DNA of 64,000 nt from Shouchella hunanensis (GCF_028735875.1 NZ_CP117834.1:2034001-2098000); one strand, 5' to 3'. Positions 33,493-42,131 are shown, counted from the first letter of the stretch. Notes: a model not told the origin generated them from the sequence alone. A program made the numbers and translations.

Positions 33493-34695
33493 ATGACTGA
33501 CATGCAAGCTGAAAATGAGCATACGGGGGTAGAGCTAAAAAAGGTTATACGCACTACCATCCAAACAGGGGATACACCGTTTTTAAAAACCGATGGGAAG
33601 AAAATGCGGAATGAGTTTGGTACTGGTGTGGAAGTCATTTTACGTGGAACAAATGCTGGTGGTTGGCTGGTTATGGAGAATTGGATGTCACCAACAAACG
33701 CACCTGATCAAAAAACCGCAATGGATACCCTCACTTCACGCTTTGGTGAAGAAACAGCTTGGGAGCTCTTAAACCTTTTTCAAGATACGTACTGGCAAGA
33801 AAGTGATTTTGATCGCATTAAAGCGGAGGGGATGAATGTCATCCGGCTTCCCTTCACTTATTTTGAAATGTTAAACGATGACGGTAGCCTAAAAGCAACT
33901 GCTTTTGAACGAATGGATTGGTTTATAAATGAAGCGGAAAAACGAGCACTGTATATTATTTTGGATATGCATGGCGCGCCTGGCTCCCAAAATGGAAAGG
34001 ATCATTCCGGCGACACACGGTTCCCTGACGTAGGGAATTTATATGGGAACGCTGAGAATATGGATCGGACTGTCTTTTTATGGGAGCGTATTGCAGAACG
34101 ATATAAAGACAATCCATGGATTGCTGGATACGATTTACTGAACGAGCCTGGCGGTGCAAGTGGAAAGGAACAGTTTGACTTTTATGATCGCCTTTATCGA
34201 GCAGTTCGCAGAAAAGATCCAGATCACATCATTATTATAGAAGCGATTTGGGACCCGATGGACCTTCCGCACCCTGACTTGTACGGTTGGCAAAATGTTG
34301 TCTATTCGTATCACTTTTATGGATGGGACGACATTAACAACCTTGACTATCAGAAACAGTTTGTGGATTCAAAAGTGACGATGGTTAATGAATGGACCAA
34401 TTACCCTGTCCCTCTTTTGGTTGGAGAATTTACATTGTTTAGCAATCTACAGAGTTGGGATTACGCGTTACGGGTATATGATGACCAACGATGGAGTTAT
34501 ACCACTTGGACATATAAGGTAACCGGTCAAGGAAGTAGCTGGGGCATGTACACAGGCAATCCGTTGGAAGTTGATATTTACTCCGACAGTGAAGCAGATA
34601 TTAGAAGAAAATGGGCAACATCAGCAACGGAAACTAGTTTCACACGCAATGATCCTATTGTAGATGTCATTCAAAACTATACGAAACGCCCATAG
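33493..34695 (+). CDS. Glycoside hydrolase family 5 protein (exo-beta-1,3-glucanase-like), no signal peptide
   Basis: A 400-residue (beta/alpha)8 hydrolase. Conserved GH5 elements: GTNAGGWLVMENWM (N-terminal loop as in yeast exo-1,3-glucanases), MNVIRLPFTY, LYIILDMHGAPGSQNG, the acid/base Glu in GYDLLNEPGG, SYHFYGWDD and the nucleophile Glu in LLVGEFTLF. It has no export signal and begins with a polar N-terminus, so it should act inside the cell on imported oligosaccharides or glucosides, or be released otherwise. RBS AAAGGAGAGG. Monocistronic with a terminator. Confidence 0.9.
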   Translation: MTDMQAENEHTGVELKKVIRTTIQTGDTPFLKTDGKKMRNEFGTGVEVILRGTNAGGWLVMENWMSPTNAPDQKTAMDTLTSRFGEETAWELLNLFQDTYWQESDFDRIKAEGMNVIRLPFTYFEMLNDDGSLKATAFERMDWFINEAEKRALYIILDMHGAPGSQNGKDHSGDTRFPDVGNLYGNAENMDRTVFLWERIAERYKDNPWIAGYDLLNEPGGASGKEQFDFYDRLYRAVRRKDPDHIIIIEAIWDPMDLPHPDLYGWQNVVYSYHFYGWDDINNLDYQKQFVDSKVTMVNEWTNYPVPLLVGEFTLFSNLQSWDYALRVYDDQRWSYTTWTYKVTGQGSSWGMYTGNPLEVDIYSDSEADIRRKWATSATETSFTRNDPIVDVIQNYTKRP

Positions 34696-34699
34696 CGTG

Positions 34700-34736
34700 T
34701 AAAAAGAGCAGTCGCCTAGGCAACTGCTCTTTTTAG
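34700..34736 (+). terminator. Rho-independent terminator
   Basis: Stem AAAAAGAGCAGT / ACTGCTCTTTTT with a short CGCCTAGGCA loop. Confidence 0.9.
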
Positions 34737-34822
34737 TAGTCCTTATAAATCTTATTCAATTCACACGTTGTAGTCAGACACAACCTGTTGGTCCGCATTC
34801 GTATGTTTGAAACGTATCTTCG

Positions 34823-35278
34823 CTAGCGGTTTAGTTGAAGCCACTCGCTTAAATACATTCGTTCAGTCAGTTCTCTTTTGTTATCAAGTTTACAAATCAA
34901 TTCTAAACTGTTACCGTCAGGGTCATTAAAATGAATTTTTGCATGTGCATATCCTTTTTGGGGCATGACAAATGGCTCGATTGGTTCAAATCCAAAGGCT
35001 TCTCTTGGTTTGTAACCTCGAGTATGTAGCCAATTAACTGACTGCATTAGGTCTTCTAACGATACTTGGAAAGCTATGTGTCGGATAGAAGGGTGATACT
35101 CATAATGGACTTCTTTTGTATGCCATAAACCTAACCAACTTTCATTCTTTACAATCCATAAAAAAGCTAGTTTATCTTCAAGAGTATGATCCAGTTCAAG
35201 TCCTAGACCTACATAAAATTCAATTGATTGCTTGATGTTACTTACAGGTAGATGTGCTTCATATAAACCTTTAATCAT
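34823..35278 (-). CDS. VOC family protein (glyoxalase/bleomycin-resistance fold)
   Basis: A 151-residue vicinal-oxygen-chelate protein made of two beta-alpha-beta-beta-beta modules: GLYEAHLPVSNIKQSIEFYVGLGL at the start, SIRHIAFQVSLEDL in the middle and HFNDPDGNSLELIC at the end. Metal ligands expected at His9, His in RHIAF and Glu in LELI are present. FosB-like thiol transferases and dioxygenases share this fold, but the sequence does not identify the reaction. GGAGGTTCTAGA precedes the ATG. Confidence 0.85.
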   Translation of the reverse strand: MIKGLYEAHLPVSNIKQSIEFYVGLGLELDHTLEDKLAFLWIVKNESWLGLWHTKEVHYEYHPSIRHIAFQVSLEDLMQSVNWLHTRGYKPREAFGFEPIEPFVMPQKGYAHAKIHFNDPDGNSLELICKLDNKRELTERMYLSEWLQLNR

Positions 35279-35551
35279 TCTAGAACCTCCGATTCGTTGT
35301 GTTGTAGATGTCTAATAAAACTATAATGGAAATGCCAGTTGATCACTTCAAACATAAGACACACACAGTCTACAACTTTAGTCGTAGAGTACAACACGAT
35401 CAACCAAGCTTAAAAGATGTAGGGTCAAATACCCTATTTAAACGAAAGCGCAGTATGACCAAAATGTAGATATTCTTTCAGGTTAACTAGTTTCATTAGT
35501 AGATTGCTCTATAAAATGATGATGAACTAAATGATCTGGGTTATAATACAG
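35279..35551. other. Intergenic region without recognised feature
   Basis: About 270 bases; no open frame with a ribosome site seen. A TATAAT at 35542-35547 lies just before the next small frame but has no convincing -35 partner. Confidence 0.3.
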
Positions 35552-35668
35552 ATGAAGAGTTCAGTTTTTAATGTTGCGATTGGAGTTGTAGATGGTGTTG
35601 TTAATGCCATCAGAACACACATTTTGAAAAAAGGGATTGGTATCCCGGTAACGAGTGGATTGATATAA
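35552..35668 (+). CDS. Possible small protein, 38 aa
   Basis: Frame MKSSVFNVAIGVVDGVVNAI followed by a basic segment and GIGIPVTSGLI. The amphipathic Val/Gly-rich N-terminus could insert in membranes. There is no clear ribosome site, so confidence is low. Function unknown. Confidence 0.25.
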   Translation: MKSSVFNVAIGVVDGVVNAIRTHILKKGIGIPVTSGLI

Positions 35669-35672
35669 CGAA

Positions 35673-35852
35673 ATGAGAGTTCTAAGATATATAATCTATT
35701 TTTTAATAGCCGTTTTACTATCATACTTACCATCAAAATATTTGGAAAGTAATTTGTTGAATAGTTTAATTTCATTTTTAATATTCTGTGCTATTATGAT
35801 ACCTCTACTAACTTTTGAGGTTTTGAAATTACAAAAGCCAAAAAGTAAGTAA
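35673..35852 (+). CDS. Possible small two-span membrane protein, 59 aa
   Basis: Frame starting MRVLRYIIYFLIAVLLSYLP with two hydrophobic helices separated by SKYLESN and a basic end (KLQKPKSK). The ribosome site is weak (AACGAA). Positive-inside arrangement is plausible for a real membrane protein. No family recognised. Confidence 0.4.
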   Translation: MRVLRYIIYFLIAVLLSYLPSKYLESNLLNSLISFLIFCAIMIPLLTFEVLKLQKPKSK

Positions 35853-35916
35853 AAGAAAAAATAGATTATAGAGTAAAGATGTTTGAGAGAAATTAGAAGA
35901 ATGATTTAGTTTTAAG

Positions 35917-35950
35917 AAGAGATTGACGCGAAATAGTGTCAATCTTTTTT
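35917..35950 (+). terminator. Rho-independent terminator
   Basis: Stem GATTGAC / GTCAATC flanked by A and T runs, followed by TTTTTT. The 250 bases after it (to 36199) hold no recognised gene. Confidence 0.72.
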
Positions 35951-36199
35951 ATATTTAAGGTGGTAATTGGATAATAATCATAAGAATACACGATAAATCA
36001 CAAACCAATTTACTAACATAATCATTACAAAATGGCAAAATTAATGAGATCAAACAAGGGAGAGGAACACCAACAATCCTATATTCATGGGCATTATGGA
36101 AAAGTGAAGCCGATAAGCGTATCCTTATTTTAGTTTAATTTCGTAGTTCTCTAATATTAGAGCACCCGTAAGTTGAAATAAGACATTTAGAATTGTATT

Positions 36200-36892
36200 T
36201 TACGGACCTTCGTAAGGAGGGTTTTCAACGTGGTCAGCAAAATTTTCTTTATAGGGGCAACCATCCAACATTATCTCTTTTGCCGCAACCTTAAAATCAT
36301 ATTTAGTGATCTTTAAATTATATTTATCAGCGTCAATTAACAACCAACAGGCTCCTTTGGCTCTGCTCTGTAATCCTACACTGCCTGCGTTAATGACTTT
36401 TTTAGCGTAAATATCTCTTTTAAATTGAATGTGGGTATGACCACAGATGATAACAGTTTGATTTACATTTTTAATCATCTCAAAGACTTCATTTTCAGGA
36501 GTATCTAACCTGATAGCCTCAGTATCGCTTCTAGGAGAGCCATGTATAAATAAATTATTACCTTCTACATGTGAAAATTTAAATGAACCTAACCATTCAA
36601 GTTGCTTAGTTGATAGTTGCTCAACACACCACTCATTTAATTCGTCAACCATATTTTCTACTCGTTTTTGGTTTTTATAGTGTTCAAATAACTCCCGATC
36701 GCCATTACCCATAATAAAGATAAATTCGTTTTTATATGCAAACAGTTTGTCTATGACTTTCTTAGGTTGTGGACCCCAAGCCAAATCACCACCAACAATG
36801 ACTTTATCTACGTTTTCATTTTCAATTACTTTTAAAACAGCTTCTAACGCTCGATCATTACCATGTATATCATATAGTGCGGCTATTCGCAT
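36200..36892 (-). CDS. Metallophosphoesterase family protein
   Basis: A 230-residue calcineurin-like phosphoesterase of the YfcE/MJ0936 type. The five metal-binding blocks are all visible: D-I-H (Asp8, His10), GGD, GNGD, a His in FIHGSPRSD and CGHTHIQF, then INAGSVGLQSR. It hydrolyses phosphomono- or diesters in the cytoplasm; substrate unknown. AGGTGACTACAA precedes the ATG. Monocistronic. Confidence 0.9.
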   Translation of the reverse strand: MRIAALYDIHGNDRALEAVLKVIENENVDKVIVGGDLAWGPQPKKVIDKLFAYKNEFIFIMGNGDRELFEHYKNQKRVENMVDELNEWCVEQLSTKQLEWLGSFKFSHVEGNNLFIHGSPRSDTEAIRLDTPENEVFEMIKNVNQTVIICGHTHIQFKRDIYAKKVINAGSVGLQSRAKGACWLLIDADKYNLKITKYDFKVAAKEIMLDGCPYKENFADHVENPPYEGP

Positions 36893-37077
36893 TTGTAGTC
36901 ACCTTCTATCCGTTTTTATACTAAATAGTTCTACAAAATAGTATTGTTTACCTTGTAACATTACCCTGCCTTGTTCATCCTACGCTTTTAAAGGAAGAAA
37001 AATCCTGCTTATGAGAGGTTTAAACCTCAAGATGAACGGTAAAAGATGCATATGAATGAAACGGAGGAGAATGACAT

Positions 37078-38064
37078 ATGGATCACATAAACGAATTACT
37101 GACTCAAAAAATAGGACTTGGTACAGCACCCCTAGGCAATATGTTCCGGGAAGTGCCAGAAGAAGAAGCCCAAGCGACAATTGAAGCAGCCTGGAATGCA
37201 GGCATTCGTTATTATGACACCGCACCATTTTACGGGGCAGGTCTGGCCGAGCTTCGTTTAGGGAAGTTTCTCTCCAAGCAAAACCGAGATGACTATGTTC
37301 TAAGCACAAAGATCGGTCGCGTCATAGAAGATGAAACAGAGGAAAAAGAAGGTCTCTTTACGAATGGTCGAACGAACAAAATTACAACCGACTATTCGGC
37401 AGAGGCTACGCACACTTCCATTGATCAAAGCATGGAAAGACTGCAAACAAATCGTCTGGACTTTGTGTTTGTGCACGATTTGTCACCTGATTTTCACGGG
37501 GACGAATGGATTGCCAAATTTGAAGAAGCGCGAACAGGTGCATTCCTTGTTCTTGATGACTTAAAGAAACAAGGTGTCATAAAAGGATGGGGTCTCGGTG
37601 TAAACACAACCATCCCAATTGAGCTTGCTCTTCAACTTGAACAAGTGCATCCAACTATTAGTTTACAAGCAACCCAATACACTCTTCTCGATCATGAAGA
37701 CACACTGCGCCGAATGATGCCTGAAGTCGAGCAATCGAATTCAGCGATTGTGGTAGGTGCACCGTATAGCTCAGGTGCCCTTCTTGGCGGAGATCACTAT
37801 AACTACGGTGAGATCCCAGAAGACGTTCAAATAAAAATAAACAAACTAACAGAAGTAGCAGAGTCTCACGGCGTCAGCCTAAAAGCAGCAGCGCTCCAGT
37901 TCTCAACAGCGCATCCAGCTGTCGCTGCGGTTATTCCGGGATCAACGCGACCTGATCGCATTAAGGAAGACCTCGACGCGTTACAAGAGACAATCCCAGA
38001 AGCATTCTGGCAGGAATTAATTGAAAAACAACTCATTTCAGCGGTTGCACCATTGCCGTTGTAA
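37078..38064 (+). CDS. Aldo/keto reductase, D-threo-aldose/pyridoxal dehydrogenase-like
   Basis: A 328-residue AKR. Conserved Asp and Tyr of the catalytic tetrad are in RYYDTAPFYGAG, the Lys in LSTKIGR, the His in FVHDLSPD. The cofactor loop IPGSTRPDRIKEDL is at the C-terminus. The GTAPLGNMFREVPEEEA N-terminus matches the pyridoxal 4-dehydrogenase/D-threo-aldose 1-dehydrogenase branch rather than YajO or IolS. ACGGAGGAG precedes the ATG. It ends with its own terminator and is separate from the riboswitch operon downstream. Confidence 0.9.
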   Translation: MDHINELLTQKIGLGTAPLGNMFREVPEEEAQATIEAAWNAGIRYYDTAPFYGAGLAELRLGKFLSKQNRDDYVLSTKIGRVIEDETEEKEGLFTNGRTNKITTDYSAEATHTSIDQSMERLQTNRLDFVFVHDLSPDFHGDEWIAKFEEARTGAFLVLDDLKKQGVIKGWGLGVNTTIPIELALQLEQVHPTISLQATQYTLLDHEDTLRRMMPEVEQSNSAIVVGAPYSSGALLGGDHYNYGEIPEDVQIKINKLTEVAESHGVSLKAAALQFSTAHPAVAAVIPGSTRPDRIKEDLDALQETIPEAFWQELIEKQLISAVAPLPL

Positions 38065-38067
38065 AGG

Positions 38068-38102
38068 AAAAAGACATTCAGCACACGCTGGATGTCTTTT
38101 TA
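38068..38102 (+). terminator. Rho-independent terminator
   Basis: Stem AAAAAGACAT-CAGC / GCTG-ATGTCTTTTT with one internal mismatch and an ACAC loop. Confidence 0.88.
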
Positions 38103-38390
38103 TCTGTGAAAAGAACGAGTCAAAACAAAATATGAGGTAGTTGGACTGTATCGAACAAATAGAAGTTATTTAGAATGGATCGATATTGATTGTTGCAGTT
38201 ATTATGTGGACTGTTTTATTTCCGTTTGTGAATAATGAGTGAGAGAGGGGAGAAGCATTGGGAATTAATGTATTATTTTAACAAAAAATACGCGAATGGA
38301 TTTCAAAATTCGTAGATTCTTCAATTTATTTATGTTACTCTTTAGATGAAAGGGAATATTATTAATTTTTTATACAATAGAATAACTATT
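38103..38390. other. Intergenic region before the TPP riboswitch
   Basis: About 290 bases; no gene recognised. The promoter of the riboswitch operon must lie here: TATACAATAG near 38371-38378 is a candidate -10 region. Confidence 0.35.
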
Positions 38391-38486
38391 ACTAGGGGTG
38401 CTTTTGTGTTAAAAGCTGAGAAAAGGCTAAAAGTCTTTAACTCTTTGAACCTGATCTGGTTTATACCAGCGGAGGGAAGTGTTGAG
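38391..38486 (+). ncRNA. TPP riboswitch (THI element)
   Basis: Nearly all conserved blocks of the thi box are present in order: ACTAGGGGTGC (P1/P2 side), AAAAGCTGAGA, a variable P3 arm, CTTTGAACCTGATCTGG, TTATACCAGCGGAGGGAAG. The aptamer binds thiamin pyrophosphate. A terminator lies 35-70 bases downstream and then the first gene, so high TPP should stop transcription of the operon. The genes behind it are not thiamin biosynthesis or transport genes (see findings). Confidence 0.96.
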
Positions 38487-38518
38487 CATCAAAATTTTTT
38501 GAATGCTATTATTTGTTA

Positions 38519-38556
38519 ACAAAAAACCACTTCCAATTCTGGAGTGGTTTTTATTT
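38519..38556 (+). terminator. Riboswitch-controlled terminator
   Basis: Stem AAAACCACTTCC / GGAGTGGTTTTT (one bulged base), T-rich tail, located between the TPP aptamer and the first gene. Confidence 0.85.
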
Positions 38557-38576
38557 TATAGGAGGAGTGATAAGGA

Positions 38577-39032
38577 ATGAGTCAAGGTAAAAAAATGTTT
38601 CTAGCGGGTCCCTTTAAAAGTTTGGTTAATTCAAATACAGGCATAATGGGTAAGCATGAAAAACAAAAATTAATAAATTTAATATCCTTTTTTGAAACAA
38701 GGGGTTTTTCAGTCCATAATGCACACAAACGCGAAGGTTGGGGGAAAGATTTCATGACGCCTGAAGAATGTACGGAAATTGATTTCAAAGAAATTAGTGC
38801 ATGTGATCTTTTTGTTGCTTTCCCAGGAGCACCAGCTTCTCCAGGCACGCATATAGAAATTGGTTGGGCTTCCGCTTTAAACAAACCAATTGTTCTATTG
38901 TTAGAAGAAGAAAAAGACTATGCCTTTTTAATAAATGGTTTGGGTACGATCGCAAATGTAACGTTTATCCGTTTTCGAACAGAAGAAGATTATTTCAGTC
39001 AACTTGATAAGGTGTATTTGCAAATCGTTTAG
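38577..39032 (+). CDS. Nucleoside 2-deoxyribosyltransferase-like N-glycosidase (MilB/BcmB type)
   Basis: A 151-residue protein of the nucleoside 2-deoxyribosyltransferase superfamily: MFLAGPFKSLVN at the N-terminus, HKREGWG in the sugar/phosphate region, DLFVAFPGAPASPGTHIEIGWA with catalytic Glu94. MilB and the corresponding protein of the bacimethrin cluster hydrolyse 5-hydroxymethyl-CMP to free 5-hydroxymethylcytosine. First gene behind a TPP riboswitch and followed at 12 bases by a thymidylate-synthase-like gene. RBS GGAGGAG. The precise substrate is inferred from the neighbours. Confidence 0.85.
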   Translation: MSQGKKMFLAGPFKSLVNSNTGIMGKHEKQKLINLISFFETRGFSVHNAHKREGWGKDFMTPEECTEIDFKEISACDLFVAFPGAPASPGTHIEIGWASALNKPIVLLLEEEKDYAFLINGLGTIANVTFIRFRTEEDYFSQLDKVYLQIV

Positions 39033-39044
39033 GAGGTATTAGAT

Positions 39045-40049
39045 ATGCATTTCAATAACTTTCATGAAGCCTATATCGAAACACTATATGAAACCTATCA
39101 CCATCCTCAATTTTTTAACGCACCACGCGGTAACCACAGCCGTGAAAAACTCAATCATCATTTGAGTATTGAAAACCCTGTAGAACGTATTTGTTATTTA
39201 GCAAGTCGAAAGACGAATATTGTATTTAATTTTGCGGAAGTGTTATGGTACTTATCTGCAAATAATGGTGTTGATTTTATTAGCTACTATAATAAGAAAA
39301 TGAGCCAGTATTCAATGAATGGAAAGGTATTGACAGGTACAGCGTATGGACCGAAGATATTTGAATTTGGGAATGCGAAAGTGAATCAATGGAAGCAAAT
39401 AAAAGATTTATTAACCTATGAGGACGTTGATTCAAAACGAGCATTTTTGCAGATCTTTGACGCGACTGAACTTATGGTTCCCGAGAACATTGATGTTTCT
39501 TGTACAGTAGGATTACAATTTTTTGTAAGAGAAAATAAACTATATATGGCGTCTTTTATGCGTGCAAATGATGCTTTCCGTGGAATCGTTAGTGATCTTT
39601 TTTCTTTTACTTTGATTCAAGAATTAATGGCAAGAGAGCTTCAACTAGATTTAGGTACATACTTTCATAATGTCGGTTCCATCCATGTCTATCAATCGGA
39701 TAACGAATGGACTGAAAGGGTACTCCAAGAAGCGAAGTCTAACGTTCAAAAAATGAAGCCACAGTTTCAGTTTCCTACCATGCCTTTAACAGATAATTGG
39801 TCAGCAATTGAAACTGTATTAAACTATGAATCTTTATTAAGACAAGACCTAATTACATTGTCTTGCTCAGATATTGAACAACTGGATATAGCGGATTATT
39901 GGAAACAAGTTCTTTATCTTTTTAGTTTATATCAGTACATCGCTTATAAGCGAACAATTGATTTCTCTTTGTTTCGTCATTTACTACCGGTTTATCAACA
40001 TTTAATGATGAATAAATGGCCCTCGTATTTCAAGACAAAAATAGAATAG
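39045..40049 (+). CDS. Thymidylate-synthase-fold CMP 5-hydroxymethylase (MilA/BcmA type)
   Basis: A 334-residue thymidylate synthase homologue. Landmarks: TGTAYGPKI, Lys131-Arg132 in DSKRAFLQIFDA, the nucleophile Cys153 in DVSCTVGLQFF, MRANDAFRGIVSD, and HNVGSIHVY with His214 and Tyr216. The residue equivalent to Asn177 of E. coli TS, which recognises uracil, is Asp184 here, as in enzymes acting on cytosine nucleotides. It should use methylene-tetrahydrofolate to convert CMP to 5-hydroxymethyl-CMP. Divergent from housekeeping ThyA in the C-terminal 100 residues. AGGAGG site; coupled to the neighbouring N-glycosidase and methyltransferase genes. Confidence 0.87.
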   Translation: MHFNNFHEAYIETLYETYHHPQFFNAPRGNHSREKLNHHLSIENPVERICYLASRKTNIVFNFAEVLWYLSANNGVDFISYYNKKMSQYSMNGKVLTGTAYGPKIFEFGNAKVNQWKQIKDLLTYEDVDSKRAFLQIFDATELMVPENIDVSCTVGLQFFVRENKLYMASFMRANDAFRGIVSDLFSFTLIQELMARELQLDLGTYFHNVGSIHVYQSDNEWTERVLQEAKSNVQKMKPQFQFPTMPLTDNWSAIETVLNYESLLRQDLITLSCSDIEQLDIADYWKQVLYLFSLYQYIAYKRTIDFSLFRHLLPVYQHLMMNKWPSYFKTKIE

Positions 40050-40080
40050 ATCAATTGGTATAGAGGAGGAAGGGTTGCTT

Positions 40081-40851
40081 ATGGGAAAGACTTCTTTTAA
40101 AGAAGGTATGGTTGCGAATCAATTTGATGCGTACAATGACATTCTTGAACAAACGTTAGGGTTTCGTTTTGTTTTCCAAGCCCTTATTGAAAATCCAGAT
40201 AGTAAAACTATACTTGACTATGGGTGTGGACCAGGGAAAGTCGCTTATAGATTGGCTGAGCGTACGGATCTAAATATTATTGCTGTAGACGAATCAAAAG
40301 AAATGCTCGAGATTGCTTTTGAAAAACGAGATCATCCAAAGATTGACTACCGTTTAATTCAAGATGATCGTTTATCTTTCATTAAGGACAACTCAGTGGA
40401 TGGAGCGATTGCCTGTTATGTTTTCATAAATACAGAAAAGAAAGATCGAATTCAGCGCATTATGAAAGAGATTTATCGGGTTCTAAAACCTCAATCCCCT
40501 TTTGTCATTTTAGATACGAATCCTGACTCAACTGGTATCGCGTTTTCAACCTTTCAAAATGGTCTATCAGGAAAAAAGTATAGTTATGGAGAAGCGCGAC
40601 AAGAATGGCTACACATCGAGAATCAAGATGACCTGATTTTAAATGATTTTCACTGGCCAAAGTCAATGTATCAAGAACTTCTTAAAAAAGTAGGGTTTCA
40701 GGAAATCGAACAAATCGAACCAACATTGCGAGATATTCCCGCTGAGGAATTACAGATGATTGAACAAAAGCATACATTTAACCAATGGAAAAATGAATGG
40801 GACTCCCCTCCCTTCGTTCTGTATCGATCAATAAAACCAGCACAAGAGTAA
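40081..40851 (+). CDS. SAM-dependent class I methyltransferase of the TPP-riboswitch operon
   Basis: A 256-residue methyltransferase (ATG 40081; an in-frame TTG at 40075 lies too close to GGAGG). SAM motif I LDYGCGPGKVAYRLAER with acidic IIAVDES, motif II SVDGAIACYVFIN, and motif III YRVLKPQSPFVILD. In the bacimethrin pathway a methyltransferase forms the 2-methoxy group of the pyrimidine, and this gene is the only methyltransferase in the operon, so it is the candidate for that step. It follows the hydroxymethylase by 31 bases. Substrate is inferred. Confidence 0.85.
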   Translation: MGKTSFKEGMVANQFDAYNDILEQTLGFRFVFQALIENPDSKTILDYGCGPGKVAYRLAERTDLNIIAVDESKEMLEIAFEKRDHPKIDYRLIQDDRLSFIKDNSVDGAIACYVFINTEKKDRIQRIMKEIYRVLKPQSPFVILDTNPDSTGIAFSTFQNGLSGKKYSYGEARQEWLHIENQDDLILNDFHWPKSMYQELLKKVGFQEIEQIEPTLRDIPAEELQMIEQKHTFNQWKNEWDSPPFVLYRSIKPAQE

Positions 40852-40889
40852 ATCGTGAAGTTTCTTAGCTGTTCAAAGGAGAGGATCGT

Positions 40890-42131
40890 ATGATTGTTGA
40901 TGAATTTGATGTATTTTTCTTTGATTTAGATGGAGTGATATATATAGGGTCCGAACCACTTCCAGAAGCAGTAGAAACACTGGAACGTCTTCGGCGGGAT
41001 CGAAAGATGATTCGTTTTCTAACAAATGATCCCTGTACAACACGAAAAAAAACAGTAAGTCGGTTAAATCGTTTAGGAATAGAGGCAAGTGACGAAGAAG
41101 TGATTACATCAGGTTGGGCGACTGCGCAATATTTACAGAAAGAAAAGATTAGAACGGCACTTGTTTTAGGCGATGAACATTTAAAATGGGAGTGTCAACA
41201 GGTTGGTATTACGATTGACGTCCAAGATACCGTTGATGCCGTTGTTGTCGGGTGGGATGGTGATGTGTCTTTTCATGACATCCAATTAGCAGCGCGGTGC
41301 ATTCATAAAGGTGCAACATTTGTTGCGACCAATCCAGATAGAACCTATCCGACTCCGGAAGGTCCGTTACCTGCAGTTGGAGCTATGGTAGAAGCCATTC
41401 GCGTATCAACAGAGAAGAGGCCTATCATTGTAGGAAAACCATACCCTTATATGTTTGAAAAAGCGATGGCCGATTTCTCTTCATCCGATAGAATAGTAAT
41501 GGTTGGTGATAATCCATATACTGACGTGTTAGGAGCACATCAGTCAGGGATACCAACCATTTTAATATCAGATCAAGAGACAACTAAATTTCCGTCTGCT
41601 AGAGATTTCCGAAATCCTGATGTGACGATACCGAATTTAAAATGTTTATTTGATCGTAAGATTGAAATTAAGCATTGGATTTCTCCTTCCTTTTCTTGGC
41701 CAGATCATATAAAAGCGGGAGTAGCGGGCATTATTTTTGATGAGAAGCAGCGCGTTCTCCTCATGAAGCGTGCCGATAACGGTTTATGGGGAATTCCTTC
41801 AGGTCATGTCGAACCAGGAGAAACTGTTGAAGAGGCGATCATTAGAGAAATTAGGGAAGAAACGGGTTTACAAGTTAAAGTGAGTCGATTAATTGGTGTT
41901 TATTCTGACCCAGCTTCACAAATCTTTGAATACCCCAACGGAAAGGTGAGTCACTTTATTACAAATTGTTTTGAATGTGAAGTTGTGGGAGGGAATTTAA
42001 TTAAGGGAAATGAAGAAACATTAGATGTGCGTTACTTTGATTGCAATCAGTTACCTGAAGATCTTTTGCTGATGCATCCAAGATGGCTTGAAGATGCATT
42101 AGAAGAAAGACAGCTGTCTTATATACGTTAA
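40890..42131 (+). CDS. HAD-IIA (NagD-like) phosphatase fused to a Nudix hydrolase
   Basis: A 413-residue fusion. Residues 1-255 are a HAD-IIA phosphatase: DLDGVIYIG with Asp12 and Asp14, FLTNDPCT, GKPYPYMFEKA, MVGDNPYTDVLGA. Residues 270-410 are a Nudix domain: box G305-x5-E311-x7-REIREETGL with all catalytic Glu present. The combination could remove phosphates from nucleotide intermediates or from toxic thiamin analogue phosphates. It is the last gene of the operon, 38 bases after the methyltransferase, with GGAGAGG before ATG. Such a fusion is not, to my knowledge, part of the described bacimethrin cluster. Function within the pathway is inferred. Confidence 0.85.
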   Translation: MIVDEFDVFFFDLDGVIYIGSEPLPEAVETLERLRRDRKMIRFLTNDPCTTRKKTVSRLNRLGIEASDEEVITSGWATAQYLQKEKIRTALVLGDEHLKWECQQVGITIDVQDTVDAVVVGWDGDVSFHDIQLAARCIHKGATFVATNPDRTYPTPEGPLPAVGAMVEAIRVSTEKRPIIVGKPYPYMFEKAMADFSSSDRIVMVGDNPYTDVLGAHQSGIPTILISDQETTKFPSARDFRNPDVTIPNLKCLFDRKIEIKHWISPSFSWPDHIKAGVAGIIFDEKQRVLLMKRADNGLWGIPSGHVEPGETVEEAIIREIREETGLQVKVSRLIGVYSDPASQIFEYPNGKVSHFITNCFECEVVGGNLIKGNEETLDVRYFDCNQLPEDLLLMHPRWLEDALEERQLSYIR

